In this document: positions 1 to 11,745 of the stretch, piece by piece
Numbering within the stretch: the first letter of the stretch is position 1
How the letters are laid out: the number at the start of each line of letters is the position of its first letter
Assembly: GCA_029216955.1 (NCBI GenBank)
Contig: JANAVB010004000.1
Span: 4,698,765-4,762,764 of the forward strand
Source: Iris pallida
Lineage: Eukaryota; Streptophyta; Magnoliopsida; Asparagales; Iridaceae
Length of the DNA stretch: 64,000 nucleotides
Direction of reading: 5' to 3'
The notes under the pieces: generated by a model
Databases searched by the model: none
Seen by the model: only the letters and a program-made list of their open reading frames with translations
Told to the model about the DNA's origin: nothing
Program-made: the position numbers and the translations under genes

Positions 1-84
1 GAGGCGGTCACAGGGGCCCAACCTCTGTCGGGCCCTCAATTCAGATCCGTGCTCCATCGTTTTCACATGGTTCCGGTGATATCC

Positions 85-1342
85 TTCTCTAAGGAGGAGG
101 AACATCCTAGCGGATCCTTTCCGCTTCGCCCTCATCGCAAGTTTTTCTACTAACGTCCATCCATGGATGTGATTAGGAAGGCATTCATCAACTTCAAGTT
201 CGTTGGCTCTATACATGTTGATCTATCGACCCAAAACACATCCATATTCGCCCGTAGGAAGAAGTGGATTTTCTCCATCTCCGATCGAAGACCTTTGGTT
301 CATCACAAGGGCTCCAAGAGATTGTTTCGATGGCATAAAGAATTTACCCCAATGGAGGAATCTCCTCTGGCTCCGGTTTGGGTTCACTACCTGGACTACC
401 GATCCAATTTTTCAACAAAATGCCTTGTTCTCTCTCGCAATGGGCATCGACAACCCCCTACGACTTGATCGCGCACTGAGATCTGGCACGCCCCAGCGTT
501 GCTCGCGTGCTAGTTGAACTTGACGCTAGCAAGACTCCTTCTCCTATGCTGGCCATCTAGTTATCGAATGGTCGGAAAATCTCACAGAAGGTAGAGTATG
601 AGTCCTCTCTTTTGTTCTGCACATTCTGTAAGCATTAAGGACATACATGGAGTTCATGCAAAGTTATCCAGAAGGAGAAGCAGCCTATAGGAGATCCCCC
701 TACGCAACGCACGCGTGATCCCATAACTTCAGCCAAGGACAAACAGGCGGCAGGCGAATGCTCTATCCAGACTATTGCGGACGAAGGCATTATTAATGCC
801 CAGGCTCTTCCTTCATTGATTGCTGCTACTCCGGATCCCACTGAAGCATTAAATTGATTCCTCCGCATGTGAACCAATCCATAGCTCCCCAAAGTCAAAC
901 CAATCCCGACCCGGCACCTCATCCATCCAACGCACAGGCCCCAGCCAATACTAAAGCCCAGCCTACACTAACGCCTTCCGGTGACGGTTACAATAATCAC
1001 ATCATTGTGCAGCCCGAGGTCCCTGTCACTGTGGCCGAACTGACTATCGCCATGCCAGGATCGACTGCATCCCCACCTTCTACCATCATCCCTCCTGCAC
1101 TTCCTCTCGATCCACCTGAGAATAGTGACACACTTCATCATGACCAGCTCAAAGAAGGTGAGATCAATAATCTCAACACATCATGGGCCCTCCAAGTCGA
1201 GGAAGAAGAAGCACGTTCGGACCCGACTGAAACTGCAATCGGCCGTCCTAAGAAGGTGTCGCCGCCGCCGTCTTCACGCGTTCTCCGATCTGCAGCTAAG
1301 CTCACTTCAAACCCTTCCACCTCTACCTCATCTAATGTTTGA
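85..1342 (+). pseudogene. LINE ORF1 remnant (DUF4283-like, CCHC zinc knuckle, proline-rich tail)
   Basis: This is the nucleic-acid-binding ORF1 protein of a plant LINE. Reading across three frames, 163-540 gives the DUF4283-like pattern: FRWHKEFTPMEESPLAPVWV, then a LFSLAMGI segment in the next frame, then RPSVARVLVELDASKTP from 490. A CX2CX4HX4C knuckle is visible at 618-659 (CTFC, then GH, then C), with one in-frame stop inside it. The open stretch 854-1342 is rich in Pro, Ser and Thr and fits the variable ORF1 tail. There are at least three frame changes. The start is not defined because the 5' part is degraded or outside the window. ORF2 begins right after it. The assignment rests on motif pattern and on position before ORF2. 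Confidence 0.75.
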
Positions 1343-2057
1343 CATCCTTTTATGGAATGTTCGAGGAATAGCCAATCCAATGACTCTTAAGAGAATCAAA
1401 ACTTTAGTCCGCATGCACAAAGTATAGCTCTTCACTGTTATTGAACCAAAAGTCTCACCGGATCAACTATATTACTATCAGGTTAAGCTTGGTCTTCACA
1501 TAGCGATGTCTAATGCCAAAGGCAACATTTGGATTTTTTGTAACAAGAAGGGACAGATTAACCTGGCCGAGTCTACGGACCAGTCGTTATCGGTCCTTTT
1601 CTCTTACCCGCTTCTACCTGCTGTGTCTTTGATTTTTATTGTTCATGGCAGTAACACCAAGGAGGGACGGCGTTTGATTTGGGACTCACTGCTTAGTCTT
1701 TCGAATCTCTTTTCCTATCCTTGGATGATCGGTGGCGACTTTAATGCTATCTCATGATCAGAGGAGAAGTTTAGGGGCCTTGCCCCTAACGAGGCGTCCA
1801 TGCGGGAGTTCAGGGAATTTCAACTTGCAGCTGGTGTGACAGAGGCTCCCTTCACTGGTAGCTGCTTCACGTGGATCAAGACAGACTCGGGGCCGGAGCG
1901 GCAGGGATCCAGACTTGATCGGGTGCTTATGGACAGACAGTGGTGGGATTGGGCTCCTATTTCATCATGTGATCATCTGAACCGCACTGAGTCGGATCAT
2001 TCTCCTATTCTCATTCAGTTACGTGCTCGATCTGCCATCTCTAAGAAACTTTTTTGA
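1338..2057 (+). pseudogene. LINE ORF2, endonuclease domain (broken)
   Basis: This is the N-terminal endonuclease/exonuclease/phosphatase domain that nicks target DNA for target-primed reverse transcription. The start ATG at 1338 gives FDILLWNVRG, the usual plant L1 ORF2 opening. Further motifs are PWMIGGDFNAI near 1720-1757 (the GDFN core), GSCFTWIK and the RLDRVL stretch near 1850-1930, and SDHSPIL near 1993-2013 (catalytic Asp-His pair). Stops interrupt it near 1425 and 1755, and the frame is lost after 2057. ORF1 ends within a few bases of this start, a normal arrangement for two-ORF LINEs. Confidence 0.85.
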
Positions 2058-2097
2058 TTTTGTCTATCTGGCCTGCTCAAGCTTCTTTCCTCCCCAC

Positions 2098-4672
2098 AGT
2101 TGCTCAGGCCTGGGTTTCTGTTCATCATCACAACCCTATCACTAACCTGGGCGTGAGGCTCACGGCCACTCGCCGGGCTCTATCTAAATGGAGTCACAGC
2201 ACCTTTGGTGATATATTCTAGGCCGTTAAACAGGCGGAGGACAGAGTTGTTGCTGCCGACGTTGCTTTCGACAATGATCCCTCAACACGCCTGATCTTCT
2301 GGAGGCTCAGGCACATCTCAAACAATGTATCCATATTGAGGAAGCCTACTGGAAACAAAAGGCACGGCTTAAATGGGACTTGTAAGGGGATCGAAACACT
2401 GGGTATTTCCATTCTTGTGTTTCTAATAAGCGCCATCGTTTGCATATTCACCAACTCTGAGCTGATGATGGGACTATTGCCAATGATCTTGAGGGCATAC
2501 AATAGATTGCCAACTCTCACAATGAAAATTTGTTCCTTCCAGAGCCGATCACCGCGGATGAAGATTTCATGTCAGTGTTACCTAAGATCCTTAGTGATGA
2601 AGAGAGTGCTGCCCTGACCATTAAGCCCAATATGGAGGAGGTATACACTACCATTAAATCGATTGATCAGCACAGCGCTCCTGGGCCAGATGGGTACACT
2701 GGGATTTTCTTCATCAAGTGCTGGCACATTATCAAAGATGATGTCTTGGCTGCGATACATATGTTCTTCGACGGGATCTCCTTACCTAAGGTGATTACCA
2801 GCACTCTTCTTGTATTGATCCCCAAGAGTAAGCACCCTTCTTCCATATTCGATTACCGGCCGATTAGCCTATGTAATTTTGTCAACAAAATCTTCTCCCA
2901 ACTTCTTGCAAATAGGCTTTCCCCTATGATGACTCGGCTCATTTTGCCGGAGCAAAGCGGTTTCATTAAGGGTCGGGAAATAGTTGATAATATCATTCTG
3001 GCTCAGGAGATGTTCAGCATGTTGGGTCATGATAATTGGGGACAAATGCGGCCATTAAGCTTGATATGAGCAAAGAATATGATAAGGTGAATTGGCGATT
3101 CCTCCTATATACTCTTCGAAGGCTTGGTTTTAGTGAAACATAGATTAATATGGTCCTTCACTTAATGAACAATGTGTGGTTCTCTACTTTAATCAATGGC
3201 AGCATGTCAGGATATTTCCAAGCTTTCTACGGTTTGCGCCAAGGTGATCCACTCTCTCCTATGTTGTTTGTACTAGCAGCTGAGTCTTTGAGTCGAAACC
3301 TACAGAATTTGGCTTCTATTCCATGCTACACACCATATTACTCTTCCAGTGGATGCCCGAGAGTCTCTCATCTCGCTTACGCGGATGATATTCTTATTTT
3401 TTTCGGAGGTGATAGGCGTTCAATTCAGCTTCTTACATCTGTTCTTCAGCGCTATGAGCGTGTCTCTGGGCATCTTGTCAATTCATCCAAATCTGCAATC
3501 TGTGTCACTTCGGACTTCCGAAGGACAGGGCCAATTCGCTAAGTTTGCTGACAGGCTATCAGATCAAGTCTGCTCCAATTACTTATCTGGGATGCCCTCT
3601 CATGATTGGCAGACGCAATTCGGCCATGTTCGACGATCTCAAGGATAAGGTCCATAGTCGACTCGAAGGCTGGCACAATAAGACACTGTCTCTAGGGGGT
3701 AAGCTTATCCTCATTAAGTGCGTGTTATCATCTATTCCTATAGTTTGTCTTGCTGCTAGTAACCCCCCTATGAGCGTCCTTACTCAAATCGAAGCCATGT
3801 TTAGCGAATTCTTATGGGGCTCGAAGGATGGCAATCGCAAACATGCTTGGATCGGATGGAACCACATTGCTAGACCTCTTGAAGATGGAGGACTTGGGGT
3901 TACGAGACTTAAGGATGTTTTTGACGCTCTTACTGTTAAGCTTTGGTGGAAATTGAGATCACAAGATCTCCTGTGGACTCAGTTTATGAGGATGAAATAT
4001 TTTCCTCGGTGTCACCCCTCTCAAGCTTTAGCTCAATCTAATTCATCACTTATATGGCGTCGCATCCTTGCAGGAAGAGATCTTGATGAAAGATTTCAAT
4101 TGATAGAGGAGGACGGGTTTGGACTACGCTGGCTCCCTGATCCTCGCTTCTCAGTCTCTTCAGCATGGAAGGCTATCCGTCCTACCTTTCCTATAGACAT
4201 TCGGTTCAAGAACATATGGAGTTCCTGCATTCCTTCGAAATGGTCAGTTCTATTATGGCAAATTCTTCTTGATCGGCTGCCAACTGATGATAATGTTCAA
4301 AGGCTAGGGTTCCATCTTGCCTCAAGTTGCCATTGTTGCTCCAGTCCTAAGTCTGAGTCCACCAATCATATTTTCTTTGAAGGTGAGTTGGCTAGACACG
4401 CGTGGAGCTCATCTCAAGCTCTCCTGCGGATTCGTGGTCGGGCTTCTAGCCTGGATGGCTGTTTTTCTCTCTGGTGGAGAAGGAACAACCTTCATTTTAA
4501 GCAAATTACAGTCGGGGCAATCTGCTGGGTTTTATGGAAAAACTGTAACAAATGGAGATATGAACAATATAATACAATGGAAGACAGGTCTATCATGAGA
4601 TCTAGAGACAAGTTGCCAAAGCTACTGTTGCATGCTCGTACAGGAAGAAGAATACCTGAATTTTTGTAAAAG
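2098..4672 (+). pseudogene. LINE ORF2, reverse transcriptase and zinc-binding C-terminal domain (broken)
   Basis: This is the polymerase part of ORF2. Visible blocks are SAPGPDGYTGIFF and FDYRPISLCNF (fingers, about 2680-2880), GLRQGDPLSPMLF near 3230-3270, and the catalytic YADD at 3378-3389 within SHLAYADDILIFF. The frame changes near 3060 and again near 3540, and a TAG sits in the otherwise conserved segment near 3140. From 3545 to 4669 one open frame carries ITYLGCPLMIGRR, the GGKLILIKCVL thumb region and a C-terminal domain with SAWKAI, PSKWSVLLWQ and a Cys/His cluster near 4320-4380 that fits the zf-RVT family. The catalytic motif survives, but the protein cannot be made in one piece. 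Confidence 0.9.
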
Positions 4673-4728
4673 GACGATAACTACGTTGTATTTTGCCCTT
4701 TTTATTCAATAAAATTTCAGGTTCGAAA

Positions 4729-4789
4729 AAATATATATATATATATATATTTTTTTATATACGCACTCCTTATATATATATATATTTTT

Positions 4790-4822
<33 letters not shown>
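4729..4822. repeat. (AT)n simple-sequence tract
   Basis: Two long TA/AT runs separated by short T-rich pieces follow directly after the A-run of the LINE tail. Expansion of simple sequence next to a LINE tail is common. No gene or conserved site is seen here. Confidence 0.9.
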
Positions 4823-4824
<2 letters not shown>

Positions 4825-4902
4825 ACAGTCTACCCAGGCCCAGCCTAAAGCAAGCCCGAGCGGCCCAAAATTCCCCGACTCGAGCCCTTAAGTGAGCACA
4901 AC

Positions 4903-7401
4903 TGTAGCACCCTATCCCAGCCTTTAAACCGAGACTTCAAACCCAGGACTTCAACCCAGGAATATAAGTGAACATCTCGAGAGCATGAGAGAGGAAGCAG
5001 CAACCAAAACCCAAAACCCTGACCACGCCGACATCTTCCTACCATGGGCGCCACCCTCCGCCTGGGGCCACCGCCGCGCACGGCCGCTCGGACAGCAGCC
5101 GTGCGCAACAGAGGTGACAGCAGCCGCGCGCAACAAAGGCGACAACACAACTTCGCGATGCCGTCTCTCCCTGCTCACTCGCTCGTTTCATAAACCACTT
5201 GAACAGGTATATAGACAACCTATACAACTCCGCTTCCCTGCAATTAGAATATTTTAATTCGTATTATCCGTAACGAGAATTGAGTGCCAAAATCAAGAAA
5301 AATCTTAAATTTTTGGGTATAGAGACTGTCCCAAAGTCCCTAGGTTGAGTCTCGATTTCTTGCAAAGCATTAATCGATTTCAAAATCCACCTGAATAGAT
5401 TTATAGACAACCTAACCGAGATTAAAATCCATTAACTACTTTATTTTTGTGATTATTAGTTTATGTCCAAAATTATGTTAAAGTTTTCCGAAAATATGTT
5501 TTTAAAACATTAAAATTTCTGATACGGAGTCTGTCCCGCCAATCCGGGCGACGAGGTTGCGAATGAAAGCATCGAAAGGTGCGTATCGGCTTAGTGGACG
5601 TGTGGGCTTTGATGGAATTCAAATTGGTCACGTGTGCACGACGAATTTGATGCGTATCCGTCAAAATTTATCGTATCGGCCTCTGTGCAAATTTCCCAAT
5701 TACTTTGTGCATGCTCGTCAGATCGAGACGAAACTTGCGCCATCAGGATATCGTTTTTCTGGTCCTGCATGCCAAGTTTGGTCCAATTCTGAGACAGTTG
5801 ATTGTATCGTCGTTTCGCGGGCCCCACGATCCGATTCAACGAGCAATTTTGTGCACGGCCCACCGAAATCCAAAATTGGACATACTGTTGGGTTCGTATC
5901 ATTAAAACAAATTCGTAGACATATAGTTTGATGACTTTAGAGACCATTGACTCTGGCACATTTTTTGGTGCAAAGCGGGTCCAACGGCGGACATCATTTT
6001 TGCCCAAAATTACCTTTTTGCCCCTGTGTCCAGAATTGGACTTAAGGACAGGCAATCGTAGCTAATTTGGCTATTCTGAGAACGTTGATAATGTTTGTTT
6101 CAGCTTTCGTAGATGGTTATGGTTATATGGACTTATCGGCTTACTAGTTGATTATATTTTGTGGGATCTGCGTGCAACCTCCAGGCAAATATATCTTGCC
6201 TTCCTCTACAGTTTTATTTACATGTATTATGTTTTATTTCTCAGTTTTGGTTGTTTATGGACATATGCTTTTCATATTATATTCTTTTGAGTGTTTTCAT
6301 TGCATATAGCCGTGTTCATGTTTGGTCTTGTGGTTCACACTTGGATTTTCTCGTTAGTACCTTGCTTGTGTCGTGTCATAGAATGAGTACATGTAATTGA
6401 ACTGCTAAATCCTTGATATTGTTTCCTTGGTACCAGAGAGTCCACACTCGGGACGAGGGTATTTTTCTTGATCTGTTTACATCCATGAGTCCACACTCGG
6501 GACGAGGATGTCGATTATTTACACCAGAGAGTCCACACTCGGGACGAGGGTATTGACTTGACTTATACCAGAAAGTCCACACTCGGGACGAGGGTGTTTA
6601 CATCAGAGAGTCCACACTCGGGACGAGGATGTTATACTTGCACCAGAGAGTCCACACTCGGGATGAGGGTGCCTTGCCGTGAACTAACCAGAGAGTCTAC
6701 ACTCGGGATGAGGGTTAGTACTAACCAGAGAGTCAACACTCGGGACGAGGGTTAGTGCTTAGTTCAAACCCGTGAGTCCACACTCGGGATACGGGTTTGG
6801 TTCTTCCATTGATCTCGTATTTATTGTTCGCTCGGCAGTTCATTTACGCGTAGTTGTTCTAGTGTTCGTGTGTTCATGTTCATGTTCGTAGTCATTTGTT
6901 GTGTTCCTGTTTCCTTGTTTATTTTCTTGTGCATGCTAAAATTGTTAGATAGGCATGTATATTATGTATCTTGCTATGTCCTCTGAGGACCTGATGAACT
7001 CTTCAGGTTTAGTGATTGTATGGAGTTAGCTAGTAGTTTTGGATGGCAAAGGATTTGCGATTCTTGTGGATTTCTAGTATCATTATTATGTTTATTATCC
7101 TTTCGTGCTTTACATTCCTTATCACGAGTTATCCTGTTTATTGATTCACTTTAGAGACTCTAGTTATATTCTTTGAGTCTTATCGGACATTTATGCTAGT
7201 GGGCTGCAGACCAGGACCCATAGTGTTCATTCATGTTTCGTATACTTATTGTGGATTTGAGATATAGATTTGTTTGCCATGATTTGGCAGTATACCATAG
7301 CCGTGACAACGTTTACGTATTCGAGTCGGGCTGGAGTCTGCTCGATACATAGCTGGCTTGCTCACGCTTTCGCATCCGAAAAGCGGGTGCGGGTCGTGAC
7401 A
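4903..7401 (+). mobile_element. LTR-like remnant (Ty3-type ends), left edge uncertain
   Basis: The block begins with TGTAGCACCC, which resembles the 5' end of Del/Tekay-type LTRs. It ends with GGGTGCGGGTCGTGACA, the reverse complement of the TGTCACGAACCGCACCC end of the Gypsy-1 LTR at 12382. The right edge is firm because the Copia reading frame starts immediately after 7401. No long ORF is convincing. No 5-bp duplication links the two proposed ends (ACAAC on the left, ACGCT on the right), so this may be one LTR of a rearranged element rather than a clean solo LTR. The left boundary is a guess. The block carries the minisatellite at 6431-6805. Confidence 0.55.
6431..6805 (+). repeat. Minisatellite, about 9 copies of a roughly 40-bp unit
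   Basis: Nine copies of the core GAGTCCACACTCGGGACGAG or close variants recur at about 34-49 bp intervals, usually preceded by ACCAGA and followed by GGT or GAT. The core is well kept, while the spacers differ in length and sequence. The array sits inside the LTR-like block. Confidence 0.9.
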
Positions 7402-7403
7402 AC

Positions 7404-8313
7404 GCTTAACTGCTCACAGATGTGATTCCTTAGGATTGGCTTGAAAACATGCACACAAGCAAATACTAAACATATTGTCTGGTCGACTAGCAGTTAAATA
7501 TAGTAAGCTACCGATCATACCTCGATACTTACGTATGTCGACGGGTTTGTCTTGTTCATCGATATCAAGCTTGGTTGAAGTTGCCTTTGGAGTGCTAAGT
7601 GGCTTGACTGCTTCCAGGTCGAACTCCTTTAATAGATCCTTTGTGTACCTTGCTTGATTTATGAAAGTCATATTGTTGGTTTGTTTGATTTGTAGTCCGA
7701 GAAAGAATTTCAGCTCTCCCGTCATGCTCATCTCAAACTCATTTTGCATACATTTTAAAAATTCTTGACAAAGAGATTCATCAGTAGATCCAAAAATAAT
7801 ATCATCTACATAGACTTGAATCAAAAGAATATTGTTATTCAAAGATTTTATAAATAATGTAGTGTCGACCTTTCCTTTTGAAAAATTGTTGTCAAGTAGA
7901 AAAGAACTTAGACGATCGTACCAAGCACGAGGGGATTGTTTCAACCCGTATAAGGCTTTCTTCAACTTGAAAACATAATCAGGATATTTGAAATCAGTAA
8001 AACCGGGATGTTGAGCTACATAAACTTCTTCTTTTATAAAACTATTTTAAAATGCGCTTTTGACATCTATTTGAAATAACTTAAAATTATGAAAATATGC
8101 AAATACACATAACATGCGAATGGATTCTAATCTCGCAACTGGGGCATAAGTCTCATCGTGGTTGATACCTTCTTCTTGATTGTATCTTTGAGCTAAGAGT
8201 CGAGCCTTATTACGAGTCACTAAACCATTCTCGTTCAGTTTGTTTCGGAATACCCAACGGGTACCAATGGCCGGATGATCAATGGACTTGGGAACAAGTT
8301 CCCAAACTTGATT
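7404..8313 (-). pseudogene. Copia reverse transcriptase / RNase H start (truncated)
   Basis: This is the reverse transcriptase of the Copia polyprotein. The clean frame 7414-7965 has KKALYGLKQSPRAWYDRL, the catalytic YVDD encoded at 7801-7812 within QVYVDDIIFGST, then FFLGLQI and YRGMIGSLLYLTASRPD, the hallmark C-terminal RT block of Copia. Upstream, 7966-8313 still translates in pieces as the RT N-terminus (for example GTRWVFRNKL), with stops. At 7404 the reading stops inside the ANPKESHL block, where the LTR-like sequence begins. The YVDD is intact, but no complete enzyme can be encoded. Confidence 0.92.
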
Positions 8314-9501
8314 TTATTCGAATTGGTTTAATTCCTCTTGCATAGCATCTAACAAAAAATTATCACTACATGCTTCTTTAATATTTTTGGGTTCAAGCTG
8401 TAAAATAAAGGCAACACAAGAAGCTATATCTTTACTAGAGGAACGAGTACTTACACCCTTGGTAATCTCACCAATTACCATGTCCTTTGGATGATCTGCC
8501 AAAAATCTCATCTCTTTTGGCGTATCCTCAGGATTGCTGTTTTTGGCTTCTTTGTTTGAAGGTTCTGCATCTTTGTATGAAGGTTTTGCAGCAGCTCTAC
8601 TTGGTGTGATTACGTCTTCATTATCGTCATCGTCTAAGTGTTGATGTAGCTCATCAAACTTGACATTAATTGATTCTTCGATGATCATGGTTCTTTTGTT
8701 GAAGACTCTATACCCTTTGCTTTTTGCTGCATAACCTAAAAATATACCTTCATCGGCCTTTTCATCAAATTTACTCAGATTGTCTTTAATATTAAGAATA
8801 AAGCATTTACAACCAAAAATCTTGAAATATGAAACAGTGGGTGTTCTATCAAACCAAAGTTCATAGGAAGTCTTCTTCGATATAGGTCGAATTAGAACCC
8901 TATTAAGAATATAGCACGCTGTATTGACAGCTTCAGCCCAAAAGTATCTGGGTAGACTAAACTGGTTTAACATTACTCTAGCCATTTCAGATAGAGTCCT
9001 GTTCTTACGTTCCACAACTCCATTTTGTTGTGGAGTCCTAGGGCAAGAGAATTTATGCAAATAACCGTGTGTGTCACAAAATTGCTTGAACTCTGCATTA
9101 TCAAATTCGCCGCCATGATCACTACGAATGCGAGTAATCATGAACCCTTTTTCATTCTATATTTTCTTGCAAAAGGTGACGAATTTTGATAATGCATTGT
9201 TCTTGTGTGCAAGAAAATATACCCATGTATATCTAGAAAAATTATCTACAATGACGAATGCATATAACTTACCATATAGACTAACAATTCTACTTGGTCC
9301 AAATAAATCTATATGCAACAATTGTAGAGGTCTAGTGGTACTTACAGCGTTCTTGGATTTACATGTGGATCGAATAGCTTTGTTCTTTTTATATTCACTG
9401 CATACTGTATCCTTCTTGAAAGATATGTCCGGTAAGCCGCGTACCAACTTCTTTGTAGATAGTTTTGAAATTGTGTCCATATTTGCATGATCGAGTCTCA
9501 T
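8314..9501 (-). pseudogene. Copia GAG-pre-integrase and integrase
   Basis: This encodes the zinc-binding pre-integrase region and the DDE integrase that inserts the cDNA. Frame 9157-9501 has DHANMDTISKL (pre-integrase; a Gly normally found before HAN is Asp here), a CSEYKKNK segment in which the second Cys of the usual CxxC is Tyr, then LLHIDLFGPS (first Asp) and VIVDNFSRYTWVYFL. Frame 8314-9141 continues with RSDHGGEFDN (second Asp) and PQQNGVVERKNR (catalytic Glu), followed by the Copia integrase tail YFKIFGCKCF and FLGYAAKSKGYRVFN. The two frames are separated by a stop near 9150. The lost zinc ligand and the stop mark it as inactive. Confidence 0.9.
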
Positions 9502-9579
9502 ATGCTATAGTTGACTCTCAATGCTTTTGGCCATCAAACATCTACCTGCTTTGTTGGCATCTTCTAACAGATAGAAAAC

Positions 9580-9870
9580 ATATATGTTGTCTTCCCTGAT
9601 ACCTTCAAAGATAGTACTACCAGCTGAACTATCAACTATAGTACATTTGTTAATGTCACCGATACCGATTATGTACCCTCTTAAATTATTACCGAAGGAG
9701 ACGTATCCTTCTTTATTCTTCTTCGACAGTGTTACGAATAATGAAGCATCACCGATTATGTGCCATGAGCAACCATTGTCGAGGATTCATTTGCTTCTAG
9801 CATGTGAAGGACATTCCACCTACAAAACAATTTGCAGATGAAACTCTTGGTACCCATTTCTTGTAGGGTC
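9580..9870 (-). pseudogene. Copia protease region (broken)
   Basis: Translating the - strand gives ILDNGCSWH followed by GDASLFVTL, matching the Copia aspartic protease block usually written LDSGCSRHMTGD. Here the catalytic DSG reads DNG, and a stop replaces the preceding Trp. It lies between gag and integrase, as expected for Copia. The fragment is too damaged to act. Confidence 0.7.
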
Positions 9871-9929
9871 CTGACTGGTTAGTTTTTGGTATCCATGTAT
9901 AAACATTTAAATCTACTAACTTTCTGATT

Positions 9930-10349
9930 CTATATACAGAGGATATATGACCAATGAGGCCAATAATGATATTTTGTATGTTGAGTGTTGAAAGTTGTGT
10001 GAGGTGCATGATTGGTAGGTTTTGGTTTTCTAGTATAGAAGAATGCATGCTTATTAGTCTTCTTGGGAATAGGTTTGGTATGGTTTGGTCTGACAGTGTT
10101 TGGTTTGGGCGTGTTCCGATGATTCAGTAATTGACACGTGTTAGAATAGGAAGCAACAACTTCAGGCCATTTTCCTAAACTAATTTCCAACTTTTTGGAG
10201 GTGTCATATAATCTAGTATAGTCTGATGTAAGTGTTTCTATTCTGACTTGTGCACACTGGAGACCCTTTTTCTCCTTAGATAGGTCGTCCTTTAGCTGGA
10301 TGATAGTTTGGTTTTTTTCTTCGGATAACTTAATAGTCTCGTGTAACAA
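9930..10349 (-). pseudogene. Copia gag C-terminal coiled-coil segment
   Basis: This open stretch encodes a charged, heptad-like segment (ETIKLSEEKNQTIIQLKDDL) followed by a basic Lys/Pro/His/Thr-rich tail. SIRE-type gag proteins commonly have such a coiled-coil region between the zinc knuckle and the protease. The same strand and spacing place it after the knuckle segment at 10425-10853, with a stop near 10400 between them. No catalytic motif is present. A structural gag role is inferred from position. Confidence 0.65.
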
Positions 10350-10424
10350 CTTAATAGATGAAAGCTCACCAGACTCAATTAAAGAGTCATTATTTCTAAC
10401 ATGATCTAGTTAATCGGTAAGTCT

Positions 10425-11651
10425 TCATATTTCACCTTTGTACTCTTTGAGTACCTTCTTAGAGGTTTTATATTTACTATGCAGTTTCCTATAATCATTT
10501 AACAGGCCACTGAATGTCTTTCCTAGTTGCTCAAAGGTGAAATCATCATAAAGATCAAATAGAGGATTAGTGATTACCTGATCGCAAGCCATCAAGCATA
10601 CATTTGCAGCGTCATCTGATTGTTCGTCTTCTGAATCGCTGGCTTCGCTTTCATGCCATATGCTTGTGTTGGCGTACTTCCTTGATGTAGACTTCTTCAG
10701 GTAGCCTTTGTCATATTTGCTGCTTTTTTTTGTTGATGAGGATACTGTTGGACAATCTTTCTTTATGTGTCCTTTTTTCTTGCATCCGTAGCAAATAGGA
10801 TCTTCCTCGTTGTTGTTGATGTTCCTATCTTTTGTTCTTCTGTTAAATCTCATGAATGTCTTGAATTTCTTACCAGAAGAACTTGATCTTCAGAGTCAGA
10901 GTCGCTGCCATCAGAATCATCTTCGACAGTTCTTCTATGTTGAGCCTTGAGAGCGATCGACTTTTTCTGACTTCTTCTTTGGTGTAGCATCTTCAAAGTC
11001 TTGAAGTTCTAACTCGTGAGTGAGTAGCTTACCCATGAGTGTTTCCAAAGACATTGTTGAGTGGTCATTTCCTTCAATGATTGTTGTAGCCTTTGGAATC
11101 CAGTTCTTTGTGAGAGGTCGTAGAAGTTTGCAACTATTTTTATGGTTATTGTATTCCTTGCCTAATGAAGATAAAGGATTTACAATATCCATGCATCTCA
11201 TAAACATCTGAGTGACTGATTCACTTGGCTTCATTTTGAACGCCTCGCACTTCTGAGTAAGTTTGCTGATCTTTGACTCCTTGACTTGTGTTGTTCATTC
11301 GTGTGTTACTTCGAGAAGTTTCTACACTTCATTTGATGTTGTACAGGTAGACACCCTGTTGAATTCAGTTCTGTCTAAAGCACAAAATAAAGCGTTAATA
11401 GCACGTGCGTCAACACTGGCCTTTTTCTTTTCATCCTCTGTATATTTGTCATCGGATTTTTCAACTAAAACTCCATCAACATTAATACGAGGAGGCTTTT
11501 TGTAGCCATCAATAACTGAAGACCATTAGTCAAAATCAAGAGATTTTAGGAAGAAACTCATACGTGTTTTCCAATAAGTGTAGTTTGTGCCGTCAAACAG
11601 TAGAGGTTTGTTTGTGGTTTGGCCTTCACTTATGAATTTCACAGTTGCCAT
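10425..11651 (-). pseudogene. Copia gag (UBN2-type) with CCHC zinc knuckle
   Basis: This is the nucleocapsid precursor. A start codon at 11649-11651 gives MATVKFISEGQTTNKPLLFD, a typical Copia gag opening, followed by GTNYTYWKTRM and the UBN2-like segment SVTQMFMRCMDIVNPL near 11180-11220. A CX2CX4HX4C knuckle (CYGCKKKGHIKKDC) is encoded at 10752-10793. Stops occur near 11520, 11320 and 11295, and a frame change near 10900 separates the UBN2 part from the knuckle part. The primer site lies about 80 bp upstream of the start. A nearly complete but disabled gag. Confidence 0.87.
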
Positions 11652-11731
11652 GTGTAATACTGTGATCTATATAACAATTAAGGAATAATAAAATATAGTT
11701 GTAATTTTACCTTGCTTTACCTGTATAACTT

Positions 11732-11743
11732 GCTCTGATACCA
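11732..11743 (-). promoter_or_regulatory. Copia primer binding site (initiator Met-tRNA type)
   Basis: The - strand reads TGGTATCAGAGC, the standard plant Copia primer site complementary to the 3' end of initiator Met-tRNA. It is separated by two bases from the TG...CA edge of the 5' LTR at 11746. This fixes the inner end of the LTR. Confidence 0.93.
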
Positions 11744-11745
11744 AT

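Larger units (their letters stand above)
1..4733 (+). mobile_element. L1-type LINE (non-LTR retrotransposon), degenerate, left end outside window
   Basis: A non-LTR retrotransposon copy reads left to right with the order expected of plant L1 elements: an ORF1 with a DUF4283-like region and a zinc knuckle, then an ORF2 with an endonuclease/exonuclease/phosphatase domain, reverse transcriptase and a zinc-binding RT C-terminal domain. The 3' end has AATAAA followed by a short A-run at about 4727-4733, then (AT)n DNA. No LTRs are seen. Every domain is broken by stops or frameshifts, so the copy is dead. The 5' end lies outside the window, so a target duplication cannot be tested. Confidence 0.92.

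Noticed and set aside
4845..5257. Ala/Arg-rich ORFs suggesting a host exon in GC-rich DNA
   Set aside because: Frames overlap on both strands in a short GC-rich patch at the start of the LTR-like block; no splice or domain evidence.
5473..6055. ORFs of 60-154 codons on both strands near 5.5-6.0 kb
   Set aside because: Overlapping frames with no motif, inside the LTR-like block.
6431..6805. CRISPR-like array (repeats with differing spacers)
   Set aside because: The repeats are short and imperfect, the spacers are short and irregular, there are no cas genes, and the setting is a plant LTR. Kept as a minisatellite.
11732..11743. Possible tRNA gene because of the tRNA-like sequence
   Set aside because: Only the 12-base primer site is present, next to an LTR; no cloverleaf can be built.
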